A stretch of DNA of 64,000 nt from Paenibacillus endophyticus (lineage in GTDB: Bacteria; Bacillota; Bacilli; Paenibacillales; Paenibacillaceae), in the NCBI RefSeq assembly GCF_014192395.1, contig NZ_JACHXW010000014.1, positions 31,149 through 95,148 of the forward strand, in the 5' to 3' direction. Shown one piece after another: positions 52,669 through 61,106 of this stretch (position 1 is its first letter; every line of letters starts with the position of its first letter). Made by a program: the position numbers and the translations under genes. The notes under the pieces were generated by a model, which did not search any database, was not told where the DNA came from, and worked only from the letters and a program-made list of their open reading frames with translations.

Positions 52669-53907
52669 CTATTGCCGCGTAACCGTAAACCCCTTCTTCT
52701 CCAGCAGCGGAACGATGCCGTTCTCGCCCAGCATATGGGCAGCGCCTACAACGACGAAGTAGCTTTTAGTTGCACTCTCATTCAAATAACCGGTTATTTT
52801 ATCAACCATCGGCGCATTGCGGTCCGTGAGGAGCGCTTTGTTCAGCTCCTCGTTCGAGGATGTTGATTCCGTCAGCTTCAGCAGCTCCTCCTCATTGCCC
52901 GTTGCCCACATCTCTGTGAGGTCGTCTATGCCGGAATCCTCCGTGTAGTAATTCGCAATGGAGGCAACGAGCATCTCCTCCTGCAGCTTGTCGGAGAACC
53001 TATCGAACATTTGCAGCTGATATTCGATCGATTCGAGCTCCAATATCGGCTTTTTGCTTGTGATCGATTGTTCAAGGAAATGAGCGTCAATGCCGATCTC
53101 TGCATCATAGCCGGAATGGGAGGATGACAGATAATCAATCGACGAGGATACGCTCCAAGGCTTATAGGTATCGAGCGCATTCGCCTCAAGACCGTTCTCC
53201 TTCAGAATCTCGCCAAGCTTCTTGTACGCATCTGCAGAAATATGATCCTTGAGCGTCGTTTGATCCTTATAGACGCTTAGATCGAGGACTAGCTTCTGCA
53301 CATCCTGATTATTCATTTGGGTAATATCAGCCTCTACCACCAAATAATCGGATAAGTCATACGCCTTCTGAATTTCTGGACGCAACGGATACATCGCTTT
53401 ATTCGCAATATGTATCGAGCCTAGCAAATAAACGGTATTGCCTGCTTTCTCTACCTTCCATAGGAAGCCTTGACTCGGCTCCCTGACCTGGAGGATTATG
53501 GTCCGCTGCTCCTTATTCCATATGATCTCGTAGCCTGCGGCTTCGCTCACGGTACGAAGCGGAATATAGGCAGTACCCTTCACAAGCTTAGGCGCCGCGA
53601 GCAGCTCTTGCTCCGTATCGTTAACCGTCGCCCCTAGCTGATCGATTTGGAATAAAAGGACGAGGCCGTCCTTTTTGCCCGTAATGGTCTTGCTCTTCTG
53701 GTCCCACGCGACTTGAAAATTCAGCTTCTGCAGCACAAGCTTCGCCGGTACGAGCGTAGTCCCTTTCTCCATAATCGGCTGTAGGCTGCCGAGCTGCACC
53801 TGTTCGTCCCCTATCCAAACGGAAAGGGCTTTGCCTTCAGCTTGAGTAGGCGACACGAATGAAAATAATAATGCCAATGCTAGTAATAATGCCGAAAGCT
53901 TTCTCAT
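52669..53907 (-). CDS. Exported TraB/GumN family protein with copper-amine-oxidase-like N-terminal domain
   Basis: A 412-residue exported protein: signal peptide (1-23), a copper amine oxidase N-terminal-like beta domain (about 28-142, with the YIPLRTVSEAAGYEI repeat pattern typical of Paenibacillus surface proteins), and a TraB/GumN domain (about 148-412). The latter has the family motifs LLGSIHIANK, VVEADI and VVGAAHMLGENGI, whose conserved Gly-His/Glu residues suggest a metal-dependent peptidase-like fold (Tiki relatives). Substrate unknown. Likely monocistronic. Confidence 0.88.
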   Translation of the reverse strand: MRKLSALLLALALLFSFVSPTQAEGKALSVWIGDEQVQLGSLQPIMEKGTTLVPAKLVLQKLNFQVAWDQKSKTITGKKDGLVLLFQIDQLGATVNDTEQELLAAPKLVKGTAYIPLRTVSEAAGYEIIWNKEQRTIILQVREPSQGFLWKVEKAGNTVYLLGSIHIANKAMYPLRPEIQKAYDLSDYLVVEADITQMNNQDVQKLVLDLSVYKDQTTLKDHISADAYKKLGEILKENGLEANALDTYKPWSVSSSIDYLSSSHSGYDAEIGIDAHFLEQSITSKKPILELESIEYQLQMFDRFSDKLQEEMLVASIANYYTEDSGIDDLTEMWATGNEEELLKLTESTSSNEELNKALLTDRNAPMVDKITGYLNESATKSYFVVVGAAHMLGENGIVPLLEKKGFTVTRQ

Positions 53908-54076
53908 AAACGGATCCTCTCCCCTTCTTGAACCGAATTAATCTATCACGCTCTCTCCCTATTTATTTTACCTATTCATGCCGCGCAATTGCCAGTTCGG
54001 AAAATACGAATCTCGTTTTCGTTGTCATTCAGCTGGTAGATCACCTATAATACCGACGCTCGCACAGCCCTGCCCG

Positions 54077-55690
54077 TTATTCGAATCGATAGCCCAGAAA
54101 ACGGTCGGCGTTGCGCATGCTGGCCCAAATGTCCGGACTCTCCCCTCCGATGTACCAATAAGCCAGCCCCGCCAAACCCGCTTCTGCCGCTAGCTTGTAT
54201 TTTGCCGTAAGGGAACGGCCCTCTTCTACCCATATTTCATGTTTTACTCCATCTTTCAAATAAGTCGCGGTATACTGGCCCGATTGCTCGTCCCATTTTG
54301 GTTTAATCGCATATTTGCTCAAAATGGCATTCTGTTCATTCAGTGTAATAAACGCGGACGATTCCACCGAGCCGTCCTTTCTCAAATCCCAATCACGGTT
54401 GTAGAACGGAAGCGCTAAGATCACCTTAGAGCTGGGAACCGCTTTAATCAGCTTGGCTATTCCTTCCTTGTCAAATCCGAGCGAAGCATTAGAACCCGCG
54501 CCAGAGCCCGCTCCCCAGTGCTCGTCATAACCCATGAGTACCATATAATCCGCCTGTTTGCCAAGCGCCGCGAAATCAAAGGCTTCCGTCCAGTCCGTCC
54601 CGCGGTCAGGGGATACATCCATGGAAAGCGTGACGTTCATCGACTTCAGCTTTTTCGCCAGCTCCGTGACGAACGCGGTTAACGCGGCACGATCCTGCGG
54701 AGCCACATTTTCAAAATCGAGGTTGAGTCCATCTATTTCATATTTCGCAGCATAGGCGGCAAGCTTTGTCACTAGACCGCTGCGTAAGCTCGTGCTCGAC
54801 AGCAGCTTATGCGTTGCGGCTTGATCGGATCGATTGCCTACCATCGGCCATATTTTTTTATTGTATTTTTTAGCCCAAACAGCCAGTGACGGATCCGATA
54901 CATCCGTTATCTCTCCGGATGCTTCTGCGAAAAACCATCGCGGCGACAGTGTATTCACGTTTGAAGCGAGTACATTGCTCTGGTATTGCTTCGTCGTTTG
55001 GCCGTATTGCCAGCCGAGCTTGATCGTATCTGCAGTCTTGGCTGCCAGCATGGCTGCCCACTTCTCATTCTGGAGCACGCGGTGCACCATAACAACCGTT
55101 TCCTGCCTTGTAATCGGATCGGTTGGACGGAAATAACCGTTGATATCGCCTTGCATGAGACCCAGCTTCTGCACCTCAGCCGCAGAGGAATTGGCCCATG
55201 ACGCAATGCGTCCGTCGTCTGCGAAGCTTGTCCTTGCTCCCGTGCCGCCCGTTTGCTTCTTCAGTGCCCGAGCGAGCAACACGGCCGCTTCTTGACGCGT
55301 TACCGGCTTGTCCGGCGCAAAACGGCTGGCGCTCACGCCATCTGCCAAGCCCAGCTGAACCGCGGCTTGAATCCACCCGTAATGCCAAGCTTTCGCTGCG
55401 ACATCCGAGAATGGCGTGACCTTGCTTGCTGCCGGCTCAAGCCCTAGCAGTCGGTCAAGCACGGTAACGAACTCCGCTCTCGTAATGGATGCAGACGGCG
55501 AGAAGCTCGTTTCGGACGTGCCCGTTATTATTTTTTTCTGATACAAATCAATGATTTCCTGCTTTGCGTAGCTCCCGGATATGTCGTTGAAAGGCAGCTT
55601 GGTTTCAGCATGAACCGTATGTATGGAAGGGGCAAGCAGTCCCAGTACAACACTAGCAGTTACATACCATCTATTAAAAAGATGCTTCAT
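54077..55690 (-). CDS. SLH-anchored GH18 glycosidase
   Basis: A 537-residue surface protein: signal peptide (1-29), three SLH repeats (about 32-205) that bind pyruvylated wall polymers, then a GH18 barrel (about 215-535). The catalytic motif reads DGLNLDFEN, with the general acid Glu kept but Asn at the place of the middle Asp of DxxDxDxE, as in YaaH/SleL-type spore-lytic and N-acetylglucosaminidase enzymes. YWYIGGESPDIW near the end is typical of the barrel's last strand. It is likely active on peptidoglycan or chitin-like polymers. Convergent features are absent; it stands alone. Confidence 0.9.
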   Translation of the reverse strand: MKHLFNRWYVTASVVLGLLAPSIHTVHAETKLPFNDISGSYAKQEIIDLYQKKIITGTSETSFSPSASITRAEFVTVLDRLLGLEPAASKVTPFSDVAAKAWHYGWIQAAVQLGLADGVSASRFAPDKPVTRQEAAVLLARALKKQTGGTGARTSFADDGRIASWANSSAAEVQKLGLMQGDINGYFRPTDPITRQETVVMVHRVLQNEKWAAMLAAKTADTIKLGWQYGQTTKQYQSNVLASNVNTLSPRWFFAEASGEITDVSDPSLAVWAKKYNKKIWPMVGNRSDQAATHKLLSSTSLRSGLVTKLAAYAAKYEIDGLNLDFENVAPQDRAALTAFVTELAKKLKSMNVTLSMDVSPDRGTDWTEAFDFAALGKQADYMVLMGYDEHWGAGSGAGSNASLGFDKEGIAKLIKAVPSSKVILALPFYNRDWDLRKDGSVESSAFITLNEQNAILSKYAIKPKWDEQSGQYTATYLKDGVKHEIWVEEGRSLTAKYKLAAEAGLAGLAYWYIGGESPDIWASMRNADRFLGYRFE

Positions 55691-55825
55691 AGGTTCCCTC
55701 CTAAAGAGATTAATCCCCGAAGCATATCAAACTTTCTATCATTACTCATTGCTCAATTATTGGTAGAATGCAAGGTGAAACGGCTTCTCCGTCCTTTGGC
55801 GGCGCGGCGCGGGAGTTTCATTCCG

Positions 55826-55974
55826 AGAAATATAGAGAATGTATCGCCTTAGAATATACTTTCCAATATTTCAAGCGTAAACGGCTGGCACCGTCCTCTG
55901 TGGCAAAAGCAGTCGTTTCGCGGAAATAGATACGTACATTTAGATGTGAAAACATATACATTCTTATATATCTA
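55826..55974. repeat. Nested palindromic element, MITE-like
   Basis: Outer arms contain perfect AGAATGTAT (55836-55844) and ATACATTCT (55956-55964), and their flanks are also related (AGAAATATAG versus TATATATCT). Inside, GCGTAAACGGCTG (from 55875) pairs with CAGTCGTTTCGC (55910-55921) around a GC-rich loop. I recall similar AAACGGCTG...CAGTCGTTTC blocks between genes in Paenibacillus genomes. No reading frame. It fills most of the 348-nt gap between the GH18 gene and the dioxygenase. Confidence 0.5.
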
Positions 55975-55975
55975 G

Positions 55976-56014
55976 AAAAGACGGCCATCCCTTGTTTATT
56001 AGGAATGGCCGCCT
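55976..56014 (-). terminator. Terminator of the MarR-dioxygenase operon
   Basis: GGCGGCCATTCC and GGATGGCCGTC form a 10-11-bp stem, followed on the - strand by TTTTCT, 25 nt after the dioxygenase stop. Confidence 0.85.
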
Positions 56015-56038
56015 TTATAAGAAATCGATCTGAGGGCA

Positions 56039-57016
56039 TTACGCGTCTGCTTTGGTTTGGAGCGGTTTCAGTCTGGATTCGATTTGCGCACGCTGCGGCT
56101 CAAGGAATGGCGGAAGCGCCAGCGATTCGCCCAAATGGTTGATATCCTCATCGGTATCGAAGCCGGGACCGTCGGTAGCCAGCTCGAACAATATGCCGTT
56201 TGGCTCGCGGAAGTAGAGCGAGCGGAAGTAGAAGCGGTCGACGAAGCCGGAGTTCGGGATTCGCACGCCGCGAATATGCTCGATCCATTCACGCAGCTCC
56301 TCATCATTGTCTACACGGAAGGCTACGTGATGCACGCCGCCATATCCCTGCTGCTCGCGCGGCAGATCATGTCTTTCCTCGATATGCACCTCAGCGCCGC
56401 TGCCGCCCTCGCCCGTCTCGAATACAACGATATCCGGCTGGCCCGCGATTGTCGACGGGTAGCTGCCTTTTTCCTTGAAGCCCATAAGCTGAGTGAGGAC
56501 GAGAACGGTCGGCTCCGGGTTTTTGACCGTGAGCTGTACGGGACCAAGCCCTAGAATGCCGAATTCAACTGGCACTGGGCTTTTCTCCCAAGGCACTCCG
56601 CCTTTCACGCCTTCATTATGCTCATCGGAAACGAGTACGAGCCGCTGTCCTTCAAAGTCACGGAACGCGATCGTCTGGCGGCCGGCTCTGTCCACGATGT
56701 CATCGTGATCAACGCTATGCTGTTCGAAGCGTGCTTTCCAATATGCGATCGCCGCATCGTTAGCTACACGCAGAGACAGCGACGAAATGCTGCTTGTACC
56801 TGCCCGGTTTTGCGCCGTCATCGGGAACTCGAAAAAGGTCAGCTCCGTGCCTGGGTTTCCTTTCTCGTCTCCGTAGAACAAATGGTATACCGACGTTTCG
56901 TCTTGGTTAACGGTTTTTTTGACCAAACGAAGGCCTAACAGCTGCGTATAAAATTCGAAATTTCCAGAAGCCGTGCCTGTAATGGCGGATACGTGGTGAA
57001 TGCCTTTGAGTTGCAT
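56039..57016 (-). CDS. Ring-cleaving dioxygenase (MhqO-like, glyoxalase fold)
   Basis: 325 residues with two vicinal-oxygen-chelate modules (about 1-145 and 155-320). Metal ligands are likely the HH pairs at GIHHVSAI and GVHHVAFRV, plus the Glu in FREPNGILFELA. It matches the MhqA/MhqO class that degrades hydroquinone- and quinone-derived catechols in Bacillales. It follows a MarR-type regulator by about 50 nt, the same arrangement as quinone-responsive mhq genes, so induction by quinones or electrophiles is expected. AGGAGG precedes the ATG. Confidence 0.88.
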   Translation of the reverse strand: MQLKGIHHVSAITGTASGNFEFYTQLLGLRLVKKTVNQDETSVYHLFYGDEKGNPGTELTFFEFPMTAQNRAGTSSISSLSLRVANDAAIAYWKARFEQHSVDHDDIVDRAGRQTIAFRDFEGQRLVLVSDEHNEGVKGGVPWEKSPVPVEFGILGLGPVQLTVKNPEPTVLVLTQLMGFKEKGSYPSTIAGQPDIVVFETGEGGSGAEVHIEERHDLPREQQGYGGVHHVAFRVDNDEELREWIEHIRGVRIPNSGFVDRFYFRSLYFREPNGILFELATDGPGFDTDEDINHLGESLALPPFLEPQRAQIESRLKPLQTKADA

Positions 57017-57069
57017 ATGAACAACCTCCTAATGGTTTAATGGATCATGCGTTTCGTTTATGACGTTTA

Positions 57070-57516
57070 TTATTCATGCTGTATTTTCTTAAGCAGCTCA
57101 AGCAGCTGCTTCTTCTCATCGCGGCTCAGCGCATTGTACTGCGAGGCTTGGAACTGCTCCTGCACCGGAACGACATCGTCAAACAGCGCTTTGCCCTTGT
57201 CGGTGAGCGACACATATTTGGTCTTCCATTCCTGCTCGCGTTCGATGAAGCCCAGCTCCTCCAGCTTGCCGAGCAGCTGCGTAATATTCCCTTTGGTGAC
57301 GAACAGCTTATCCGCCAGCTGCTGCTGGGTAAGGCGGTCATGTGCGCCAACCTGGGCCAGCATATCGAACTGCGCGGCAGTAAGGCCCCATTTCTTCAAG
57401 TGATGATGCGTTTCCCGCAAGCTATGGTTATAAACCCGCGATAAGCGAAACCATATCAATAAGCCCAAGCGCTCATCGCGCTTCAATAAGAATGCTTCCG
57501 AATCCTCTTGATTCAT
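57070..57516 (-). CDS. MarR family regulator (MhqR/OhrR-like context)
   Basis: About 148 residues, a winged-helix MarR repressor: LTAAQFDMLAQVGAHDRLTQ, QQLADKLFVTKGNITQLLGKLE (recognition helix) and EREQEWKTKYVSLTDKG (wing). I start it at ATG 57516 with AGGAGGCGG 7 nt upstream; the frame is open to 57576. No cysteine near the N-terminus suggests a redox switch of OhrR type. A perfect 12-bp inverted repeat covers its promoter, so it probably represses itself and the dioxygenase. Confidence 0.92.
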   Translation of the reverse strand: MNQEDSEAFLLKRDERLGLLIWFRLSRVYNHSLRETHHHLKKWGLTAAQFDMLAQVGAHDRLTQQQLADKLFVTKGNITQLLGKLEELGFIEREQEWKTKYVSLTDKGKALFDDVVPVQEQFQASQYNALSRDEKKQLLELLKKIQHE

Positions 57517-57542
57517 ATAACCGCCTCCTGCGCTGCTTCTTG

Positions 57543-57568
57543 TTATCAGTTTAGTTCTAAACTGATAA
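57543..57568. promoter_or_regulatory. MarR operator: perfect 26-bp palindrome over the promoter
   Basis: TTATCAGTTTAG (57543-57554), 2 nt, then CTAAACTGATAA (57557-57568), a perfect inverted repeat. On the - strand it contains the -10 (TAAACT, 57548-57553), and the -35 TTGACA (57571-57576) abuts it, so a bound dimer would block RNA polymerase. Confidence 0.85.
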
Positions 57569-57665
57569 TTTGTCAATACACCGCATGAATCCCCTACCTC
57601 GGACTAGGGCATCGCCATCTTCAATATGATAAGATGAACGAATATAAAGCATAAGGAGATCGTAC

Positions 57666-58295
57666 ATGCTCGAACGCAATCAGTTCTCTCATCAACCGCT
57701 GCCTGTCGGGCGTGCTCAGCTGGACCTCGCAGCCAAAAATAGACGCAAGCGAAATCGATTGCTTCTGTTCATCATTTTGGCCATTACAGCCGCATTATTG
57801 TGGAAAGCGATACTCACGTTCGAACCGGCTGCCCCTTATATCGACAACACACCCGTCCCTCCTGTAACGGAGCTGCATCCCATCGTATTCGCCAAGCAGA
57901 CCGAGCTCATAGCCGAAACGAGCAAAGCCGGCATCACCATCCTCATTACGGATGGATTCCGCTCCAGCGAAGAGCAGGATGCCATATATGCAAAAGGGCG
58001 CACTACGGAAGGCAAGGTCGTCACGCAGGTCCAAGGCGGGCACTCTTACCATAATTATGGCCTCGCCATTGATTTCGCCCTGCGTACCAAACAAGGCGAG
58101 GTCGTGTGGGATATGAAATATGACGGCAACAAAAACGGGAAAGCCGACTGGATGGAGGTCGTTGCAATCGCCAAGCGTCTAGGCTTTACTTGGGGCGGGG
58201 ATTGGGACAATTTCCCGGACTATCCGCATCTCCAGATGGACTTCGGCTTCTCGATACGCGAGCTGCGAAAAGGCCTTCGGCCACCGTTGGAATAG
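57666..58295 (+). CDS. Membrane-anchored M15-family peptidoglycan peptidase (CwlK/VanY-like)
   Basis: A 209-residue protein with a cytoplasmic basic N-terminus, one membrane helix (about 32-50) and an extracellular M15 domain. Zinc and catalytic motifs are visible: GFRSSEEQDAIYAKGR, HSYHNYGLAIDFAL (His and Asp ligands), and WDNFPDYPHLQMDF (catalytic Glu/Asp region and last His). Members cut L-Ala-D-Glu or D-Ala-D-Ala links in wall peptides. AAGGAG lies 6 nt before the ATG. It ends at a strong bidirectional terminator. Confidence 0.92.
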   Translation: MLERNQFSHQPLPVGRAQLDLAAKNRRKRNRLLLFIILAITAALLWKAILTFEPAAPYIDNTPVPPVTELHPIVFAKQTELIAETSKAGITILITDGFRSSEEQDAIYAKGRTTEGKVVTQVQGGHSYHNYGLAIDFALRTKQGEVVWDMKYDGNKNGKADWMEVVAIAKRLGFTWGGDWDNFPDYPHLQMDFGFSIRELRKGLRPPLE

Positions 58296-58324
58296 CTGCT
58301 GCTAGCGTCGTCATTTACAAACAA

Positions 58325-58368
58325 AGGGCAGCCTCCCAAGGTCAATTGACTTTGGGAGGCTGCCCTCT
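58325..58368. terminator. Strong bidirectional terminator
   Basis: AGGGCAGCCTCCCAA and TTGGGAGGCTGCCCT form a perfect 15-bp stem with a GTCAATTGAC inner palindrome. It serves the convergent M15 and LLM oxidoreductase genes. Confidence 0.92.
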
Positions 58369-58405
58369 CTCATTCATTAAGCTGCATTCATCCTGCTTTT
58401 GCTTA

Positions 58406-59422
58406 TTAAAGCCCAGCTATAATCTCATAGGAACGCAAGCGCGCCTTATGGTCGAAAATATGGGCTGCAACCATAATCTCGTCGGCTTTCGTCGCTTCAA
58501 TATATTGTTTCAGCTTGCTTCGTACCGTGTCCGGACCGCCGACAATCGAGGAACCGAGCTGCTGCTGCAAAGCTATTTTCTCCTGCGGCGTCCACACCGT
58601 ATCCATGTCCCGAACAGGAGCAGGCAGAGCCCCGCGCGTATTGCGGATAAAGGACAGGAACAGCTGCTGCATGGATGTAGCCAAATACGCAGCCTCCTCG
58701 TCCGTATCCGCCGCAACGACATTGACAGCAACCATGCCCTTAGGCTTATCAAGCACCTCGGACGGCTTGAAGCTGCTTCGGTAGAGATTCATTGCAGGTA
58801 CGGTAAAGGTTGGGGAGAAATGGCCGGCAAAGGCAAATGGAAGGCCAAGCTCAGCGGCAAGCATCGCACTGAAATCGCTGGACCCGAGCAGCCAAATTGG
58901 AATATCCAGCCCTTCGCCCGGAATGGCGCGAACCGGCATGCCGAGCTCAGTGCGGGTTGGATCCAGGAAAGCGCGAAGCTCAGCAAGCTTCTCGGGAAAA
59001 TCATGCCCATTGCCGCCTCTGTTGCCGCGAAGCGCGGTTGCAGTCAATCCGTCGGTGCCTGGTGCGCGGCCAAGCCCCAGGTCAATCCGGCCTGGAAACA
59101 AAGATTCGAGCGTACCGAATTGTTCGGCAATAACGAGCGGAGCATGGTTAGGCAGCATGATGCCCCCTGACCCTACGCGGATCTTGGAGGTCCCTGACGC
59201 GACATGCCCGATAACGATAGACGTGGCGGAGCTTGCGATGCTTGGCGCATTATGATGCTCGGCAAGCCAGTAGCGGTTGTAGCCCCACTTCTCCGCATGC
59301 TGCGCCAAGTCTAACGTGTTGCTGAGAGATTCCGATACAGAGCCTCCTTCAACGATTGGCGATACATCTAGAACCGATAGCGGGATATTAAAAGAAGAAT
59401 TGGTTATGATATGATCTGACAT
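58406..59422 (-). CDS. LLM class flavin-dependent oxidoreductase (luciferase-like monooxygenase)
   Basis: About 338 residues, a TIM-barrel FMN-dependent enzyme of the bacterial-luciferase superfamily (MsnO8/YceB-type). The family pattern PLSVLDVSPIVEGGS, WLAEHHNAPSIA, GGIMLPNHAPLVIAEQFGTLESLFPGRIDLGLGRAPG is complete. The reaction and substrate cannot be specified. The ATG at 59422 is chosen for AAGGGTG 6 nt upstream; the frame is open to 59503. It lies downstream of the Rrf2 regulator on the same strand, with a large hairpin between them. Confidence 0.93.
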   Translation of the reverse strand: MSDHIITNSSFNIPLSVLDVSPIVEGGSVSESLSNTLDLAQHAEKWGYNRYWLAEHHNAPSIASSATSIVIGHVASGTSKIRVGSGGIMLPNHAPLVIAEQFGTLESLFPGRIDLGLGRAPGTDGLTATALRGNRGGNGHDFPEKLAELRAFLDPTRTELGMPVRAIPGEGLDIPIWLLGSSDFSAMLAAELGLPFAFAGHFSPTFTVPAMNLYRSSFKPSEVLDKPKGMVAVNVVAADTDEEAAYLATSMQQLFLSFIRNTRGALPAPVRDMDTVWTPQEKIALQQQLGSSIVGGPDTVRSKLKQYIEATKADEIMVAAHIFDHKARLRSYEIIAGL

Positions 59423-59513
59423 GACATTCACCCTTTTCATTGTAGTTGCTGCTTCCATGCAGACTGACGTATATCCAATCAACTGTATAAATATTTCATA
59501 CATATATCATATG

Positions 59514-59577
59514 AAAAAGGCCCGCCCAACAAGCGGTAACGCGCGGCATGCCGCAACGTTACCGGCGCTGTTGTAAC
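59514..59577 (-). terminator. Large hairpin after the Rrf2 gene
   Basis: CAACA...GCGGTAACG and CGTTACCGGCGCTGTTG pair around a GCGGCATGCCGC palindrome; on the - strand GGGCGGGCCTTTTT follows. Probable terminator of the Rrf2 gene, or an intergenic repeat. Confidence 0.55.
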
Positions 59578-59595
59578 CAGCCTCTTCATGAGTGA

Positions 59596-60039
59596 TTACA
59601 TTTGCTGATTCTTTTGCTGAAGCTGGCATTTTCGGATTTTGTCGAGCGCGGTCTGCAGCGTATTTTGCTCCAGATAAGCCACATAATGCTGTTCGGCTTC
59701 ATAAAAGAAATGATCCATCACACCTTGAATATTCGCGGAAACCAAACAATCCTCATCTGGATTGCCTGAGCACCAATGCGGCTTCAGCGTTCCTCCGGAA
59801 ATCGCTCTGTAGATCTGGGCAAGCGTCACTCCGCTCGGCTCGCAATTCAGAATATAGCCCCCGCCGATGCCTTCCTTCGTTGTGACGAACCCATGCTTGC
59901 GCAGCGTACTCATAATTTTCCGAATCCGCGTTGGATTCGTCGACACGTTTCTTGCTATCGTCTCGCTGCTAGCCATATGATCAGGCAAATAGGCTAACAG
60001 CACCAAGCTGTGAACCGCTACCGTAAATTCACTATTCAT
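59596..60039 (-). CDS. Rrf2 family transcriptional regulator (YwnA-like)
   Basis: A 147-residue winged-helix protein: AVHSLVLLAYLPDH, SSETIARNVSTNPTRIRKIMSTLRKHGFV (helix-turn-helix) and GGYILNCEP. The cysteine cluster of Fe-S Rrf2 proteins is not in its classical spacing; a few cysteines occur (KPHWCSGNPDEDC), so a different thiol or metal sensor is possible. It may control the adjacent luciferase-like oxidoreductase (position only). GAGGGAG precedes the ATG. Confidence 0.9.
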   Translation of the reverse strand: MNSEFTVAVHSLVLLAYLPDHMASSETIARNVSTNPTRIRKIMSTLRKHGFVTTKEGIGGGYILNCEPSGVTLAQIYRAISGGTLKPHWCSGNPDEDCLVSANIQGVMDHFFYEAEQHYVAYLEQNTLQTALDKIRKCQLQQKNQQM

Positions 60040-60168
60040 CGTTGCAACTCCCTCTCAAGAAGGATACTGTAATTTTATTGCATACAGTTGTTAAAGTCAA
60101 ACCTTCCTCCCTTAGAATAGCATAGAGAGCTGAATCGGTATAGGCTTTGTCTGCAAGATGGAGCTGCT

Positions 60169-61077
60169 TTAGCGGTGCTGCTCATAGCGGTTTGCCTCGC
60201 TTAAGCTGCGAATTGCCGTCCATTCCTCCTGCGTCAGCTCTGCCGCAGCACCTGCAGCGATGTTATGAAGCAGCTGCTCGGCCGAGCTTGCGCCGGGTAT
60301 CACTGTCGCAACCGCCGGATCGGCTAACGCATATCTAATCGCCGCATGCGCGATATCGCGAGAAGGATCGATAGCTTTAAGCAAGGAAGCATGCAAGGCT
60401 ATCAGCTCATCCTTTCCATAGCTCAAATAACCCTTCTTTGCCTTCTCTGCACCAGCACCGGTCAGTATCCCCTTTGCAACTGGCCCCCGCGCTATTAAGC
60501 TGATCTCCTTCTCTGCAAGAAGCGGAAGCACTTGCTCCTCTGGTCTTCGATCCAGCATGCTATATTGGCTCATGACACTGACGATATTCGCGCGATCCGC
60601 ATATTCTCTAATGACATTGGGACGTATGGAAGAAATGCCATAATAACGAATAAGCCCTTCCTGCTTCAGCTCCTCGAAAGCCTCGATGGTCTCAGATATC
60701 GGATCGTCCAGCGTGCCGCCGTGAAGCTGATAGAGGTCAATATATTCCGTTTGGAGTCTCCGCAGACTTGCTTTTACAGCCGACTTGATATACGACTTAG
60801 AAGGGTCCCATGACCAGCCTTCCTTTCCCGGCTCCCATCTGTTCCCTACCTTTGTCGCAATAATGACGTCTGAGCGCCTGCCCCGAACAGCTTGGCCCAC
60901 GATCTCTTCGTTCAGCCCTTCATCATAGAGATCTGCCGTGTCGAGGAAGTTAACTCCGTTATCCATCGCTTTATGAATAAGCGAAATGGCTTTATTCTTC
61001 TCCTGGCCAAGGGACATACAGCCCAGGCCAATCTCGCTCACATAAAGCTCTGATGTACCAAGGCGATTGCGTTTCAT
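60169..61077 (-). CDS. Aldo/keto reductase
   Basis: A 302-residue NADPH-dependent carbonyl reductase of the AKR superfamily. Seen are LGTSELYVSEIGLGCMSLG, the catalytic Asp/Tyr (LDTADLYDEG), Lys (ATKVGN) and His (YQLHGG), and the cofactor-binding GASSAEQLLHN near the end. It starts 30 nt after the stop of the glutamine amidotransferase gene, so the two form an operon together with the IclR regulator. Substrate unknown. Confidence 0.93.
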   Translation of the reverse strand: MKRNRLGTSELYVSEIGLGCMSLGQEKNKAISLIHKAMDNGVNFLDTADLYDEGLNEEIVGQAVRGRRSDVIIATKVGNRWEPGKEGWSWDPSKSYIKSAVKASLRRLQTEYIDLYQLHGGTLDDPISETIEAFEELKQEGLIRYYGISSIRPNVIREYADRANIVSVMSQYSMLDRRPEEQVLPLLAEKEISLIARGPVAKGILTGAGAEKAKKGYLSYGKDELIALHASLLKAIDPSRDIAHAAIRYALADPAVATVIPGASSAEQLLHNIAAGAAAELTQEEWTAIRSLSEANRYEQHR

Positions 61078-61106
61078 ATCCTATCATCCCCTTCATTTTT
61101 TCTTAC

